Shown here piece by piece: positions 14,480 through 22,061 of a DNA stretch of 35,380 nucleotides. Source of the DNA: Candidatus Calescibacterium sp. Its GTDB lineage: Bacteria > Calescibacteriota > Calescibacteriia > Calescibacteriales > Calescibacteriaceae. Each line of letters begins with the position of its first letter. Positions within the stretch are counted from its first letter, which is position 1. The notes beneath the pieces were generated by a model. It was given only the letters and a program-made list of their open reading frames with translations. It was not told where the DNA came from and did not search any database. The DNA lies in contig JANXBU010000017.1 in assembly GCA_025060505.1 (NCBI GenBank), positions 1-35,380 on the forward strand, in the 5' to 3' direction. Made by a program: the position numbers and the translations under genes.

Positions 14480-15426
14480 CAAGCACTTACTACTTTCAAA
14501 TATATTTCTTCAAGTGAAGGTTTCTCTCTGTAAACTTCAAGCGGTATTATTTTTGCTTCTGTTAATTTCTCAACTATTGACTTTCTTATATCTTGATTTG
14601 AAACAACCAGCAAAGTTGAATCTTCTGAGGATACCTTCTTTACCCCAGATATTTTGGAAACTATATCGTAAGCCATCTGAATTTGTTCTTTGCCATCAAT
14701 AACTACTTTTATTCTTTTCTCTTCCGTTTCTTCTCCAATTTCATCAAGATACTTCCCAAAAACAAGCCTTCCCTGAGATATTATTATTACTCTATCGCAT
14801 ATCTTTGTCACCTCGCTCAGAATATGTGTGGAAAGTATGACTGTTTTTTCTCTTGATATTTCTTTTATTAGATTTCTTATTTCAACAACCTGCTGTGGAT
14901 CAAGTCCAACTGTTGGTTCATCAAAGATTATTATCTCCGGATCGTGTATTATAGCTTGGGCTATTCCGACTCTTTGTTTGTATCCTCTTGAAAGGTTACC
15001 TATTATTCTTCCTTTCACCTGTTCAAGTCCACATTTTTGCAGAACAAAGTCTAATCTTTCTTTGATCTTGTTGCTTGGAACCTTTTTGAGCTTGGCGACA
15101 AATCTGAGGTAAGATAAAACCGTCATTTCCGTATATATTGGGGGATTTTCTGGAAGATATCCTATATGCTTTTTAGCTTCAACGGGTTTTTCAAGCATGT
15201 CTATTCCTGCAACTTTTACACTCCCTTTTGTGGGTGGCATATATCCGGTTATTATTCTCATTGATGTTGTTTTTCCAGCTCCGTTCGGTCCGAGAAAACC
15301 CAAGATCTCTCCCTTCCCAACATCAAAGCTTATGTTATCTACTGCAAGACGATCTCCATAGTACTTTGTTATACCTTCCAAACTTACTAAAACCTCGCTT
15401 TTTCTCGTTCTCAGATCAAGTTCCAT
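14479..15426 (-). CDS. ABC transporter ATP-binding protein (GldA/ABC-2 type)
   Basis: This is the ATPase subunit of an ABC-2-type exporter, similar to GldA/CcmA-like proteins. Visible: Walker A GPNGAGKT (46-53), Q-loop region around YLPENPPIY, signature LSRGYKQ (145-151, in place of LSGGQ), Walker B IIIFDEPTVGLDP (165-177) and the switch His in STHILSE (H201). A C-terminal ~90-residue domain (KRIKVVIDGKE to the end) is typical of this subgroup. The permease partner is not adjacent. It overlaps the L,D-transpeptidase start by one base. Upstream, TTAACT, 18 bases and TAATAC end 8 bases before the ATG, with no Shine-Dalgarno sequence. Confidence 0.9.
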   Translation of the reverse strand: MELDLRTRKSEVLVSLEGITKYYGDRLAVDNISFDVGKGEILGFLGPNGAGKTTSMRIITGYMPPTKGSVKVAGIDMLEKPVEAKKHIGYLPENPPIYTEMTVLSYLRFVAKLKKVPSNKIKERLDFVLQKCGLEQVKGRIIGNLSRGYKQRVGIAQAIIHDPEIIIFDEPTVGLDPQQVVEIRNLIKEISREKTVILSTHILSEVTKICDRVIIISQGRLVFGKYLDEIGEETEEKRIKVVIDGKEQIQMAYDIVSKISGVKKVSSEDSTLLVVSNQDIRKSIVEKLTEAKIIPLEVYREKPSLEEIYLKVVSA

Positions 15427-15586
15427 TTGATTAAGTATTATTCAAACTAAAATGTGTAAGTTAAAAGCTAAATTTTTTGTTGAAATTGTAAGGTTTTATT
15501 GGGAATTTTGAATTACCGACTCTTTTTTATCCAGATCTAAGTTTTGTACCAAAGCATAAAATTTTTGAATTTGAAGTTGGACCGAT

Positions 15587-16141
15587 TTACTTTTTTATAT
15601 CCAGAATTTTTTCATACATTGCTATTTTGAGTGAGTTAGCTGTTATAAGGTTAAGCAAAAGAGCTTCTTGTATGTCTTTGCCTGCACAAAACACTCCATG
15701 GAACTTCGATACACAAACCTTGTATTCTGAGATTATCTCAGGAACTTCTGTATATTCCACAAATTTTATCTTCTGTACATATAGTCTGGCTTCGTGATCT
15801 CGTGGCTCTATTTCTTCAAATATATGAGAAAGCGCAATCGCTTCCGGTGGATGAGAATGAACAACTGCTCCAAAATATTTACTTTTCTTGTCTCCATAAA
15901 TGTATATTTTCCTGTGGAGCTCAAGATCTGATGACGCTACGCTGTCGTTTTTGCTTTTCTTTGATATATATGTGATTACGAAGCTTTTATTTCTAAGATC
16001 ACCCATATTCTCTCCTGACTTTTTTATTATTATCTTATCTATGTTTATCCTTGCACTTATGTTGCCAGACCTTGTATCAACGAGACCTCTTTCAAAAAGA
16101 ACTCTTCCAGCGTATATAAGTCCTTTGTAAAGCTGCTTCAT
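15587..16141 (-). CDS. Class II aldolase/adducin family protein
   Basis: This zinc-dependent aldolase-fold protein has the family to which fuculose- and ribulose-phosphate enzymes and methylthioribulose-phosphate dehydratase (MtnB) belong. The sequence shows DTRSGNISARI, TYISKK, SSDLELHRKIY, the zinc ligands in VVHSHPPEAIALS (HSH), and KFHGVFCAGKDIQEAL with the third His. A length of 184 residues is short but complete. The substrate is unclear: no partner sugar kinase or Met-salvage gene is nearby. It starts at ATG 16141, directly behind TTATAAAA; no Shine-Dalgarno sequence is seen. It is divergent from trpD. Confidence 0.82.
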   Translation of the reverse strand: MKQLYKGLIYAGRVLFERGLVDTRSGNISARINIDKIIIKKSGENMGDLRNKSFVITYISKKSKNDSVASSDLELHRKIYIYGDKKSKYFGAVVHSHPPEAIALSHIFEEIEPRDHEARLYVQKIKFVEYTEVPEIISEYKVCVSKFHGVFCAGKDIQEALLLNLITANSLKIAMYEKILDIKK

Positions 16142-16180
16142 TTTTATAACTTTAATCCGGATCTTTAATTTCCATGAATT

Positions 16181-16209
16181 TTGATTTTCTGCAAGCTACT
16201 CAATAAAAT
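16181..16209 (+). promoter_or_regulatory. Promoter of trpD, leaderless arrangement
   Basis: TTGATT (16181-16186), exactly 17 bases, then TAAAAT (16204-16209). Seven bases later is the GTG at 16217, so transcription should begin at or within a base or two of the start codon. This is the clearest leaderless-type promoter in the window. Confidence 0.65.
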
Positions 16210-16216
16210 TTGCTTT

Positions 16217-17248
16217 GTGGAAAGTTCAGATAGACTCGTTTCTCTTTTGAGGAAAGTGGTAGATGGCGGAGATCTCAATTTGGAAGAATCAAAAACATGT
16301 GCGGAGATAATAATGGAAGGAAAAGTTCCACCAGAAATAGTTTCGGCTCTACTTGTTGCTCTGAGAATGAAGGGAGAAGCATCTGATGAAATAGCCGGTT
16401 TTGCATACAAAATGATTGAAAAAGCTCTAAAACCTGAGATAAGCTTTGATGTTGTAGATACCTGTGGAACGGGCGGAGATCTTGCTCATACATTCAATGC
16501 TTCTACTGCTTCTGCTATAGTTCTTTCTTCTATGGGTTTCCCTATTGCAAAGCATGGCAACAGAGCTGTTTCATCGGCGGTTGGGTCGGCTGATATACTT
16601 GAGAAAATCGGGGTCAAAATAGACTCTAAACCAGATGAAATAAAGAGCGAACTTGAGAGCAAAAATTTTGTTTTCTTGTTTGCACCTTTGTATCATCCTG
16701 CGATGAAAAATGTTGCACCTATAAGAAGACAGCTTGGTATAAGAACCATTTTCAATTTTCTCGGACCAATCACAAATCCGCTGAGACCTAAGGCTCAGTT
16801 AATAGGTGTTATGTCAAAAGAGGTTGCTCGTAAAATAGCACAAGCAATTTTAGTTCTCGGAAGTCCAAAAAAGGCTTTTTTGGTCGTGGGTTCTATTGAC
16901 GGTTCAGAAAACAAAATAGATGAAGTCTCTGTTTGCGGAGATACTTTGTTTATAGAAATAGATGGATCAAGCATCAGGTCAGAGTTTACAGTTTCTCCAT
17001 CTGATTTTGGAGCGAAAAAAGTTTCAATTGAGTCTCTGAGATATAAAGATCCTGTTTCCGATTTTGTGGATACTTTGTCTGGAAAGGGTAGGGAGGAACT
17101 TGTAGATTTTGTATCCGTTAATGTGGCTTCTGCTCTTTATCTTCTTGGTAAGGTTAAGAGTTTTTCAGAGGGTTTTGAAGTGTCGAAGAACTTTATAATT
17201 TCTCAGAAAGTTGTACCACATCTCAGTAAGCTCAGGGGGTTAAGCTAA
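16217..17248 (+). CDS. trpD: Anthranilate phosphoribosyltransferase
   Basis: TrpD joins anthranilate to PRPP, the second step of tryptophan synthesis. Residues show the helical N-domain (LNLEESKTCAEIIMEGKVPP), the PRPP loop DTCGTGGDLAHTFNAST, KHGNRAVSSAVGSADILE, the anthranilate-site LFAPLYHPAMKNVAPIRRQL and NFLGPITNPL. About 343 residues is normal. I chose the GTG at 16217: homology starts there and a well-spaced promoter ends 7 bases before it. A TTG at 16181 is in frame but lies in the -35 box. No other trp gene is beside it, so the pathway must be dispersed in this genome. It converges on the disulfide oxidoreductase gene. Confidence 0.93.
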   Translation: MESSDRLVSLLRKVVDGGDLNLEESKTCAEIIMEGKVPPEIVSALLVALRMKGEASDEIAGFAYKMIEKALKPEISFDVVDTCGTGGDLAHTFNASTASAIVLSSMGFPIAKHGNRAVSSAVGSADILEKIGVKIDSKPDEIKSELESKNFVFLFAPLYHPAMKNVAPIRRQLGIRTIFNFLGPITNPLRPKAQLIGVMSKEVARKIAQAILVLGSPKKAFLVVGSIDGSENKIDEVSVCGDTLFIEIDGSSIRSEFTVSPSDFGAKKVSIESLRYKDPVSDFVDTLSGKGREELVDFVSVNVASALYLLGKVKSFSEGFEVSKNFIISQKVVPHLSKLRGLS

Positions 17249-17274
17249 CCCATCACAAATATGCAATAGAGCAA

Positions 17275-17910
17275 TTAGGCTGCGTTATATGCGCGAAGTA
17301 ATTCTTCAACGAAATGTTCTTCTGGAACTGCTCCTTCTATTTCAATAGTGTCGTTTATTATTGTTTTTGGGACACCGTAGACTGAGTAAGCGTTTGATAG
17401 TTCTGGAAATTCTGTGGCTTCTATCATCTCTGAATTTATGTTTGGATTAATCAGGGCTGCTGAGTGTGCGTATTTTACCATTCTAGGGCAGTATGGGCAT
17501 GTTGGTGTAACAAAAACTTTTATATCTATTGGTTTATCTATCTTCTTTATCTTCTCTACAGATGTGGGAGACAGAAGCGGTTCAGATCTTGATACCTCTA
17601 TTATATCTTCTACTAAAACAGCAAACTCATATCCTGCTGGTATGCCTGAGAACTTTATTCTCTTATCGCCAATAATTATCATAGGAGTTCTTTCTATTTC
17701 TTCTCCGATTTTGTTCTTATCTATAATAACATTGAGTATTTCAAGCTTTATCTTGTCAGATGTTTGAGCAAGTTCTTTCATAAGCTGTTCCGTTTCAGGA
17801 CAGTACTCACAGTCTATTGACTTCGTATAAACTGTTACTTTAACATCATTTATCATTTCCTTACTGAATCTATCTTTTAAGTATGCTCTATCTTTTTCAC
17901 TTAAAAACAT
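17275..17910 (-). CDS. Protein disulfide oxidoreductase (two-domain glutaredoxin-like PDO)
   Basis: Two thioredoxin-fold units lie in tandem, each with a CxxC: CEYC in the N-terminal half (DVKVTVYTKSIDCEYCPETE) and CPYC in the C-terminal half (DIKVFVTPTCPYCPRMVKYA), each followed by a cis-Pro motif (ERTPMIII; VYGVPKTII). This layout and the length of 211 residues match the PDO proteins of hyperthermophilic archaea and thermophilic bacteria, which form and shuffle cytoplasmic disulfides. It therefore supports a thermophilic host. The start is fixed by AAAGGAGGT 6 bases upstream. A hairpin (17921-17936) overlaps that site and may control translation. Confidence 0.92.
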   Translation of the reverse strand: MFLSEKDRAYLKDRFSKEMINDVKVTVYTKSIDCEYCPETEQLMKELAQTSDKIKLEILNVIIDKNKIGEEIERTPMIIIGDKRIKFSGIPAGYEFAVLVEDIIEVSRSEPLLSPTSVEKIKKIDKPIDIKVFVTPTCPYCPRMVKYAHSAALINPNINSEMIEATEFPELSNAYSVYGVPKTIINDTIEIEGAVPEEHFVEELLRAYNAA

Positions 17911-17916
17911 TTAATT

Positions 17917-17936
17917 ACCTCCTTTAGTTTTAAAGG
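17917..17936 (-). promoter_or_regulatory. Shine-Dalgarno site of the PDO gene inside a small hairpin
   Basis: The minus strand reads ACCTTTAAAACTAAAGGAGGT over about 17917-17937. CCTTTA and TAAAGG form a perfect 6-bp stem with an AAAC loop, and the 3' arm contains the first half of the AAAGGAGGT ribosome-binding site (17917-17925). The same palindrome could be an operator. Confidence 0.5.
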
Positions 17937-18153
17937 TAACAACTTTTAAGTAAAGTTTTTCTAATTTTAAAAATTGTTGATTTTTGGATTTTCGGCTTAT
18001 TTTTTATGATTATTGGAAATTACATAATTCAAAAATGTTTTTTGCTTGCGTTTGCTTTTTTGCAATCATACTGTCTTGTGTAGGTTTTTGATTGTATTTG
18101 TAATATTTTTTCCCAAGAGAAGCATCGTTTAGAACAGAGATGTTTATACAAAG
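17937..18153. other. Intergenic gap with no recognisable gene
   Basis: This AT-rich gap between two minus-strand genes contains T-runs and a 25-codon hydrophobic ORF on the plus strand (18006-18083), but no RNA gene, repeat or clear terminator that I can support. Confidence 0.6.
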
Positions 18154-19581
18154 TTAAATATTATTTTTTAGATTGATTTGCTTTTTACTTTTTTGTTTGC
18201 TTTTAGCTTCCGACTGTGTTTTTTCTTGTTTTTGTTCTGTTTTCTGTTCCTGTAAAATTTGTGGTAAAATACTCCGAACAAAGTTTATTGCATCTTCTTT
18301 GGTAGATTTTATATTTCCTTCTATTATAGCGTTTTCTATTGCTGATTTTATCTTTCCTATTATCTTACCTTCTGAAAGTCCGAATATCTCTTGAATCTCG
18401 TTACCATCGAGCGGGCTCTTTATCTCAGATTTTCCGAGCTTTATTATTTCATTCTTTATTCTTTGTTTTAGTTCATCAAGTCCTTGTAAACTTTTTGCTG
18501 GATCTTTGAGCGCTTTTATATCATAGTAAATGAAATCAAGAACATCTTCTATATGAGGCTGTAATCTTTTTATAAGTCTGCGTACTGCTGTATCTGACCA
18601 AGATGAAGAGTAATATACCATATGATTTTTTACTATGAATATTATTTTTTCTCTTTCGTTTTCTGGGAATTTGAATGTTGAGAGAAAATCTCGGCATATA
18701 TCCGCTGATATGAACTCGTGCCCCCAGTATACGGTTCTTCCGTCTGGAAGTTGCTTTTCAGCATAAGCTTTACCTATATCATGGAAGAATGCGGAAAGTC
18801 TCAGAATTATGTCCGGAGGAGTTAAGTCGGTCACTCTTGCGCAGTGTTCAAATACTCCTTCAAAATGGTAAGGTGATTTTTGATCTTTGTAGAGTGCAGG
18901 AACAATTCTTGGAAAAAGAACCTCAAAAAATCCAATTTCGCGCAGGAAGAATAATCCAGCTGATGGTTTTTTGGCCAGAAAAATTTTTCTCAGTTCTTCT
19001 CCTATACGCTCCTTCGGAACCATTGTTAGAGATCTCACTCTTCTCCTTGATTCTTCAATTAGCTTTTGTTCTGGTGTGAATCCTTCTGCTATAAATCGGG
19101 CTGTTCTTACTATTCTTCCCGGATCATCTTTCAGAGTTATTGCGGGATGCACCGGAGTGCGAAGCAGGTGTAATTTCAAATCTTCCTTGCCTATATCCAG
19201 AGGATCCATTATGTTGTTTATTGGATCTAAAATATTTTCAAGGGGTATAACAAGTGTGTCTATGGTGAAATCTCTGCTTTTCAAATCAGATATAAGATCT
19301 CGGTCTTTTGGAGCGCATACATCTATTATCAAGTTCTTATAAAATATTCTCACTATTTTGTATTTTTCTATATCAACGATGCTTGAACCTTTTAGCTCAG
19401 AAGAGAGTATTCTTGCAAACTCTTTATAATCACCGAAAACTACCACATCTATATCGTGAAATTTGTACTTCCCAAGCAGTAAGTCTCTCGGAAATCCGCC
19501 TACTGCATAGGCTTTGTCTGGTATCTTCTTGTAAGATTCAAAAAGAACTTTGAGAACCTTCTTTCTCTTCTTGTCAAACAT
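18154..19581 (-). CDS. CCA-adding tRNA nucleotidyltransferase / poly(A) polymerase family, HD domain
   Basis: This class II nucleotidyltransferase adds or repairs the CCA end of tRNA, or adds poly(A); CCA addition is more likely because every cell needs it. Visible: AYAVGGFPRDLLLGK and HDIDVVVFGD (catalytic Asp pair, residues ~25-50), SRDFTIDTLVIPL, the RNA-binding DDPGRIVRTARFIAEG, then an HD domain with HCARVTD and FFHDIGKAYAE, plus VKNHMVYYSSSW. The last ~35 residues are a lysine/glutamine-rich tail (EQKTEQKQEKTQSEAKSKQK), unusual for the family and perhaps RNA-binding. A length of 475 is within range. It starts at ATG 19581 without a well-placed Shine-Dalgarno sequence. purM lies upstream on the same strand, 89 bases away. 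Confidence 0.87.
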   Translation of the reverse strand: MFDKKRKKVLKVLFESYKKIPDKAYAVGGFPRDLLLGKYKFHDIDVVVFGDYKEFARILSSELKGSSIVDIEKYKIVRIFYKNLIIDVCAPKDRDLISDLKSRDFTIDTLVIPLENILDPINNIMDPLDIGKEDLKLHLLRTPVHPAITLKDDPGRIVRTARFIAEGFTPEQKLIEESRRRVRSLTMVPKERIGEELRKIFLAKKPSAGLFFLREIGFFEVLFPRIVPALYKDQKSPYHFEGVFEHCARVTDLTPPDIILRLSAFFHDIGKAYAEKQLPDGRTVYWGHEFISADICRDFLSTFKFPENEREKIIFIVKNHMVYYSSSWSDTAVRRLIKRLQPHIEDVLDFIYYDIKALKDPAKSLQGLDELKQRIKNEIIKLGKSEIKSPLDGNEIQEIFGLSEGKIIGKIKSAIENAIIEGNIKSTKEDAINFVRSILPQILQEQKTEQKQEKTQSEAKSKQKSKKQINLKNNI

Positions 19582-19670
19582 GGCAGTAAACTATATAATC
19601 TAACTCCTTTCTAAAAACACTGAACTTTTTCAGTTCGTTAGTTTGCTCTTTGTTCTTGATCTCATTTTGA

Positions 19671-20687
19671 TTAGTTTATAATAACTCTTTCCTTTGATTT
19701 TTTATCAGATATATAACCTATTTTGAATATTTTGTCTTTCATTTTTTTTAGGATTTCGTTTGCTTTTTTTTCAGAATAAACTAAAACAAATCCACTTCCC
19801 ATATTGAACACTTTGAACATCTCAGATTCCGGAACAAATCTCGAGATGTAAGAGAAAATCCTAGAGCAAAATTTATCTGATAGAAATTCTAGCGTTTTCT
19901 TATCAATAACGGCGGAGCATTTTTCCGGAAGCATTCTTGAAAGATTTCCCGGTATCCCACCACCTGTTATGTTAGCTGATATTTTTGGGTATCCGAATTT
20001 CTTTACGATCTCAAAGAAATTTCTGACATATATTTTTGTCGGACGAAGTAATATATCTATGACTTTTTCATTGTTGATTTTGTCATCTGGATTGATTTTT
20101 TTTTCTTCAATGAGTTTTCTTATAAGTGAAAATCCATTTGAATGTACTCCGTTTGATGGAAAGGCTAAAACTATATCTCCGGGTTTTACTTTCTCTTTTT
20201 TTGGAAGATCTTTCTTTTTCACCGAGCCAACGCAAAATCCAACGAGTTCAAATCTGTTTTCCAAATAAAAGTTTGGCATCTGTGCTGTTTCTCCACCAAC
20301 AAGAGAGCAATCTGATTCCAAGCAAGCATCAGACATAGATTTCACGATTTTCTCAATATCTGTTACATCAAGGTTTGGTATTCCGATGTAATCCAGAAAG
20401 AAAATAGGTTTCCCATGCATTGCAATGATATCGTTTACATTCATTGCAACAAGATCGTATCCTAATACCTCAACTTTTCCGTATTCTTGAGCTAATGCTA
20501 TTTTGGTTCCAACTCCATCGCATGTTGCTACAACTAATTCAGATGGCATTTTCAAAACGGCAGCAAAAGGACCTATTCCATGTATCACATATTTTTTCAT
20601 GGTTCTTTTGGCTATCTCTTTGATTTTTGATTTCAATACATCTGCTCTTTCAATATCAACTCCGGCTGATTTATATGTTTCATTCAT
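19671..20687 (-). CDS. purM: Phosphoribosylformylglycinamidine cyclo-ligase (AIR synthetase)
   Basis: PurM closes the imidazole ring of AIR with ATP, step five of purine synthesis. Clear motifs: YKSAGVDIERAD at the N-terminus, ATCDGVGTKIALAQ, GYDLVAMNVNDIIAMHGKP, SLVGGETAQMPNFY, PGDIVLAFPSNGVHSNGFSL and ANITGGGIPGNLSRMLP. The length of 338 residues is standard. It begins at ATG 20687; an ATG codon pair close together (ATGAATG) makes the start slightly uncertain. No other purine gene is beside it. It is divergent from the secreted propeller gene at 20821, separated by 133 bases. Confidence 0.95.
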   Translation of the reverse strand: MNETYKSAGVDIERADVLKSKIKEIAKRTMKKYVIHGIGPFAAVLKMPSELVVATCDGVGTKIALAQEYGKVEVLGYDLVAMNVNDIIAMHGKPIFFLDYIGIPNLDVTDIEKIVKSMSDACLESDCSLVGGETAQMPNFYLENRFELVGFCVGSVKKKDLPKKEKVKPGDIVLAFPSNGVHSNGFSLIRKLIEEKKINPDDKINNEKVIDILLRPTKIYVRNFFEIVKKFGYPKISANITGGGIPGNLSRMLPEKCSAVIDKKTLEFLSDKFCSRIFSYISRFVPESEMFKVFNMGSGFVLVYSEKKANEILKKMKDKIFKIGYISDKKSKERVIIN

Positions 20688-20820
20688 AGTTTTTCTATGT
20701 AATTTGAAAAGATATAGATTTGATTTTTTTGACTATGTTTATCAGTTGTGTATAATCTAATTTTTCCTGAAAGTATTATTGATTTTCAGATACGATGAGA
20801 AATATTGAAAAAGTAAAGAG

Positions 20821-21978
20821 ATGAAACTCATTTTGTATTCTCTTGTTATTTTTATCTTGCCTCTGACTCTGATTTCTTTGGAAAGAAAAAAGGACAGGGA
20901 CTTTCTTTATTTGATATGCAAAAACCAGAATGCGATTTACTTTGTAGGTAGAGACTCGGTTCTATACTCAATCGGTGACGAGAATGGAGATCTTATCTGG
21001 AAAACATCTTTGCTGGATTCATGGAAAGAAGCGTTTTTTTTAAATCCACCGATATGCACTGAAAAAAGAATATTTGTGCTGGCGGAAGCACTATCAGGGG
21101 TGATGGTGTACAGTGTTGATTCAGATGGTAAGATATTGTGGCAAAAATATATTGATCAATATCGCACTCACAAATATATAAATGATTTGATTTTCATCTT
21201 GGGAGATAATCAGTTTTATCTAATTGATAAAAACGGCGTTGTTAGCACATATACTCTGAATAATGATTTTTCAAGCTTTCATAGTGAAAGGTATGGAAAG
21301 ATACTTCTTATAACTCACATTCAGTATGGTGAGACTCAGAAAAAATACAAAAAAGTTGGATTCAATGTTTTTGATATAGATTCCAGAAGTTTGGAATACA
21401 GAGAAATATCTTTTGATAAAGATTTTTATAGCTTTCTCTATAATTTCCCAGATTTATGGGTTGTATTTAATGATGAGATTGCGGGCTTTGATAAAGAAGG
21501 ACAAAAAATATTTAGTTTTCAGATTACAAATCAAAGCGGAGTAGAGCAACAGTATGAGATATCTGGGAAGCATAATGATTATCTTGTAGTTTCTGCAAGA
21601 TACTACATAAGTGATCGAAAAGGTTTTACAACATGGGCTAAAGTATTTGTATTTGATACAACAAAATCGACCCACTGTGAGATTGAAAATCTTTCATTCG
21701 GTCAAATTTTTTATGGTAGAGGAAACTATGTTTCAGATGGAAATAGTGTTATTGATCTGGGTAGCTGTAAAGTGAAATTTACAGATTACAAATCGCATTT
21801 TTTTGATGGTGAGTATATTTACTTTTTTGATCCTTCTTTGATGCTATCTGTTGAGAGGAGTATGTCCTTTTGTTTGTTTGAACAATATGTTCCAGCTGCG
21901 TATTATCCAGAAAAGCTTATTAAATTGAATGTTGAAGGAGAAGAAATATGGAGTTTGCAATTATATAAGATCAGATAG
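20821..21978 (+). CDS. Secreted PQQ-repeat beta-propeller-like protein
   Basis: The N-terminus MKLILYSLVIFILPLTLISL is a signal peptide or anchor, so the protein probably faces the periplasm. The rest contains PQQ/propeller-type blades: DSVLYSIGDENGDLIWKT, GVMVYSVDSDGKILWQKY and a final VEGEEIWSLQLYKI, each with a G-x-x-x-W strand end. Between them are repeated strand-rich segments (VVFNDEIAGFDKEGQKIFSF). BamB-like scaffolds and dehydrogenase-like PQQ domains share this appearance; there is no sign of cofactor residues. The length is 385 residues. The function is unknown. The next gene, a secreted phospholipase-like protein, follows after 83 bases. Confidence 0.6.
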   Translation: MKLILYSLVIFILPLTLISLERKKDRDFLYLICKNQNAIYFVGRDSVLYSIGDENGDLIWKTSLLDSWKEAFFLNPPICTEKRIFVLAEALSGVMVYSVDSDGKILWQKYIDQYRTHKYINDLIFILGDNQFYLIDKNGVVSTYTLNNDFSSFHSERYGKILLITHIQYGETQKKYKKVGFNVFDIDSRSLEYREISFDKDFYSFLYNFPDLWVVFNDEIAGFDKEGQKIFSFQITNQSGVEQQYEISGKHNDYLVVSARYYISDRKGFTTWAKVFVFDTTKSTHCEIENLSFGQIFYGRGNYVSDGNSVIDLGSCKVKFTDYKSHFFDGEYIYFFDPSLMLSVERSMSFCLFEQYVPAAYYPEKLIKLNVEGEEIWSLQLYKIR

Positions 21979-22023
21979 AAATTCTACCAGAATAAGGAGA
22001 CTGTATGTCAAATTTTCTAATTT

Positions 22024-22052
22024 TTGTTTTCTTGTATTCAAAAATGTAAAAT
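22024..22052 (+). promoter_or_regulatory. Promoter candidate of the phospholipase C-like gene, near-leaderless
   Basis: TTGTTT (22024-22029), 17 bases, then TAAAAT (22047-22052). The GTG start at 22062 follows after 9 bases, so the leader would be only a few bases long. No Shine-Dalgarno sequence is visible. Confidence 0.5.
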
Positions 22053-22061
22053 TAGTATGAA

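Noticed and set aside
18006-18083. 25-codon hydrophobic plus-strand ORF in an intergenic gap
   Set aside because: The hydrophobic content follows from T-rich DNA; no ribosome-binding site or conserved feature is visible.
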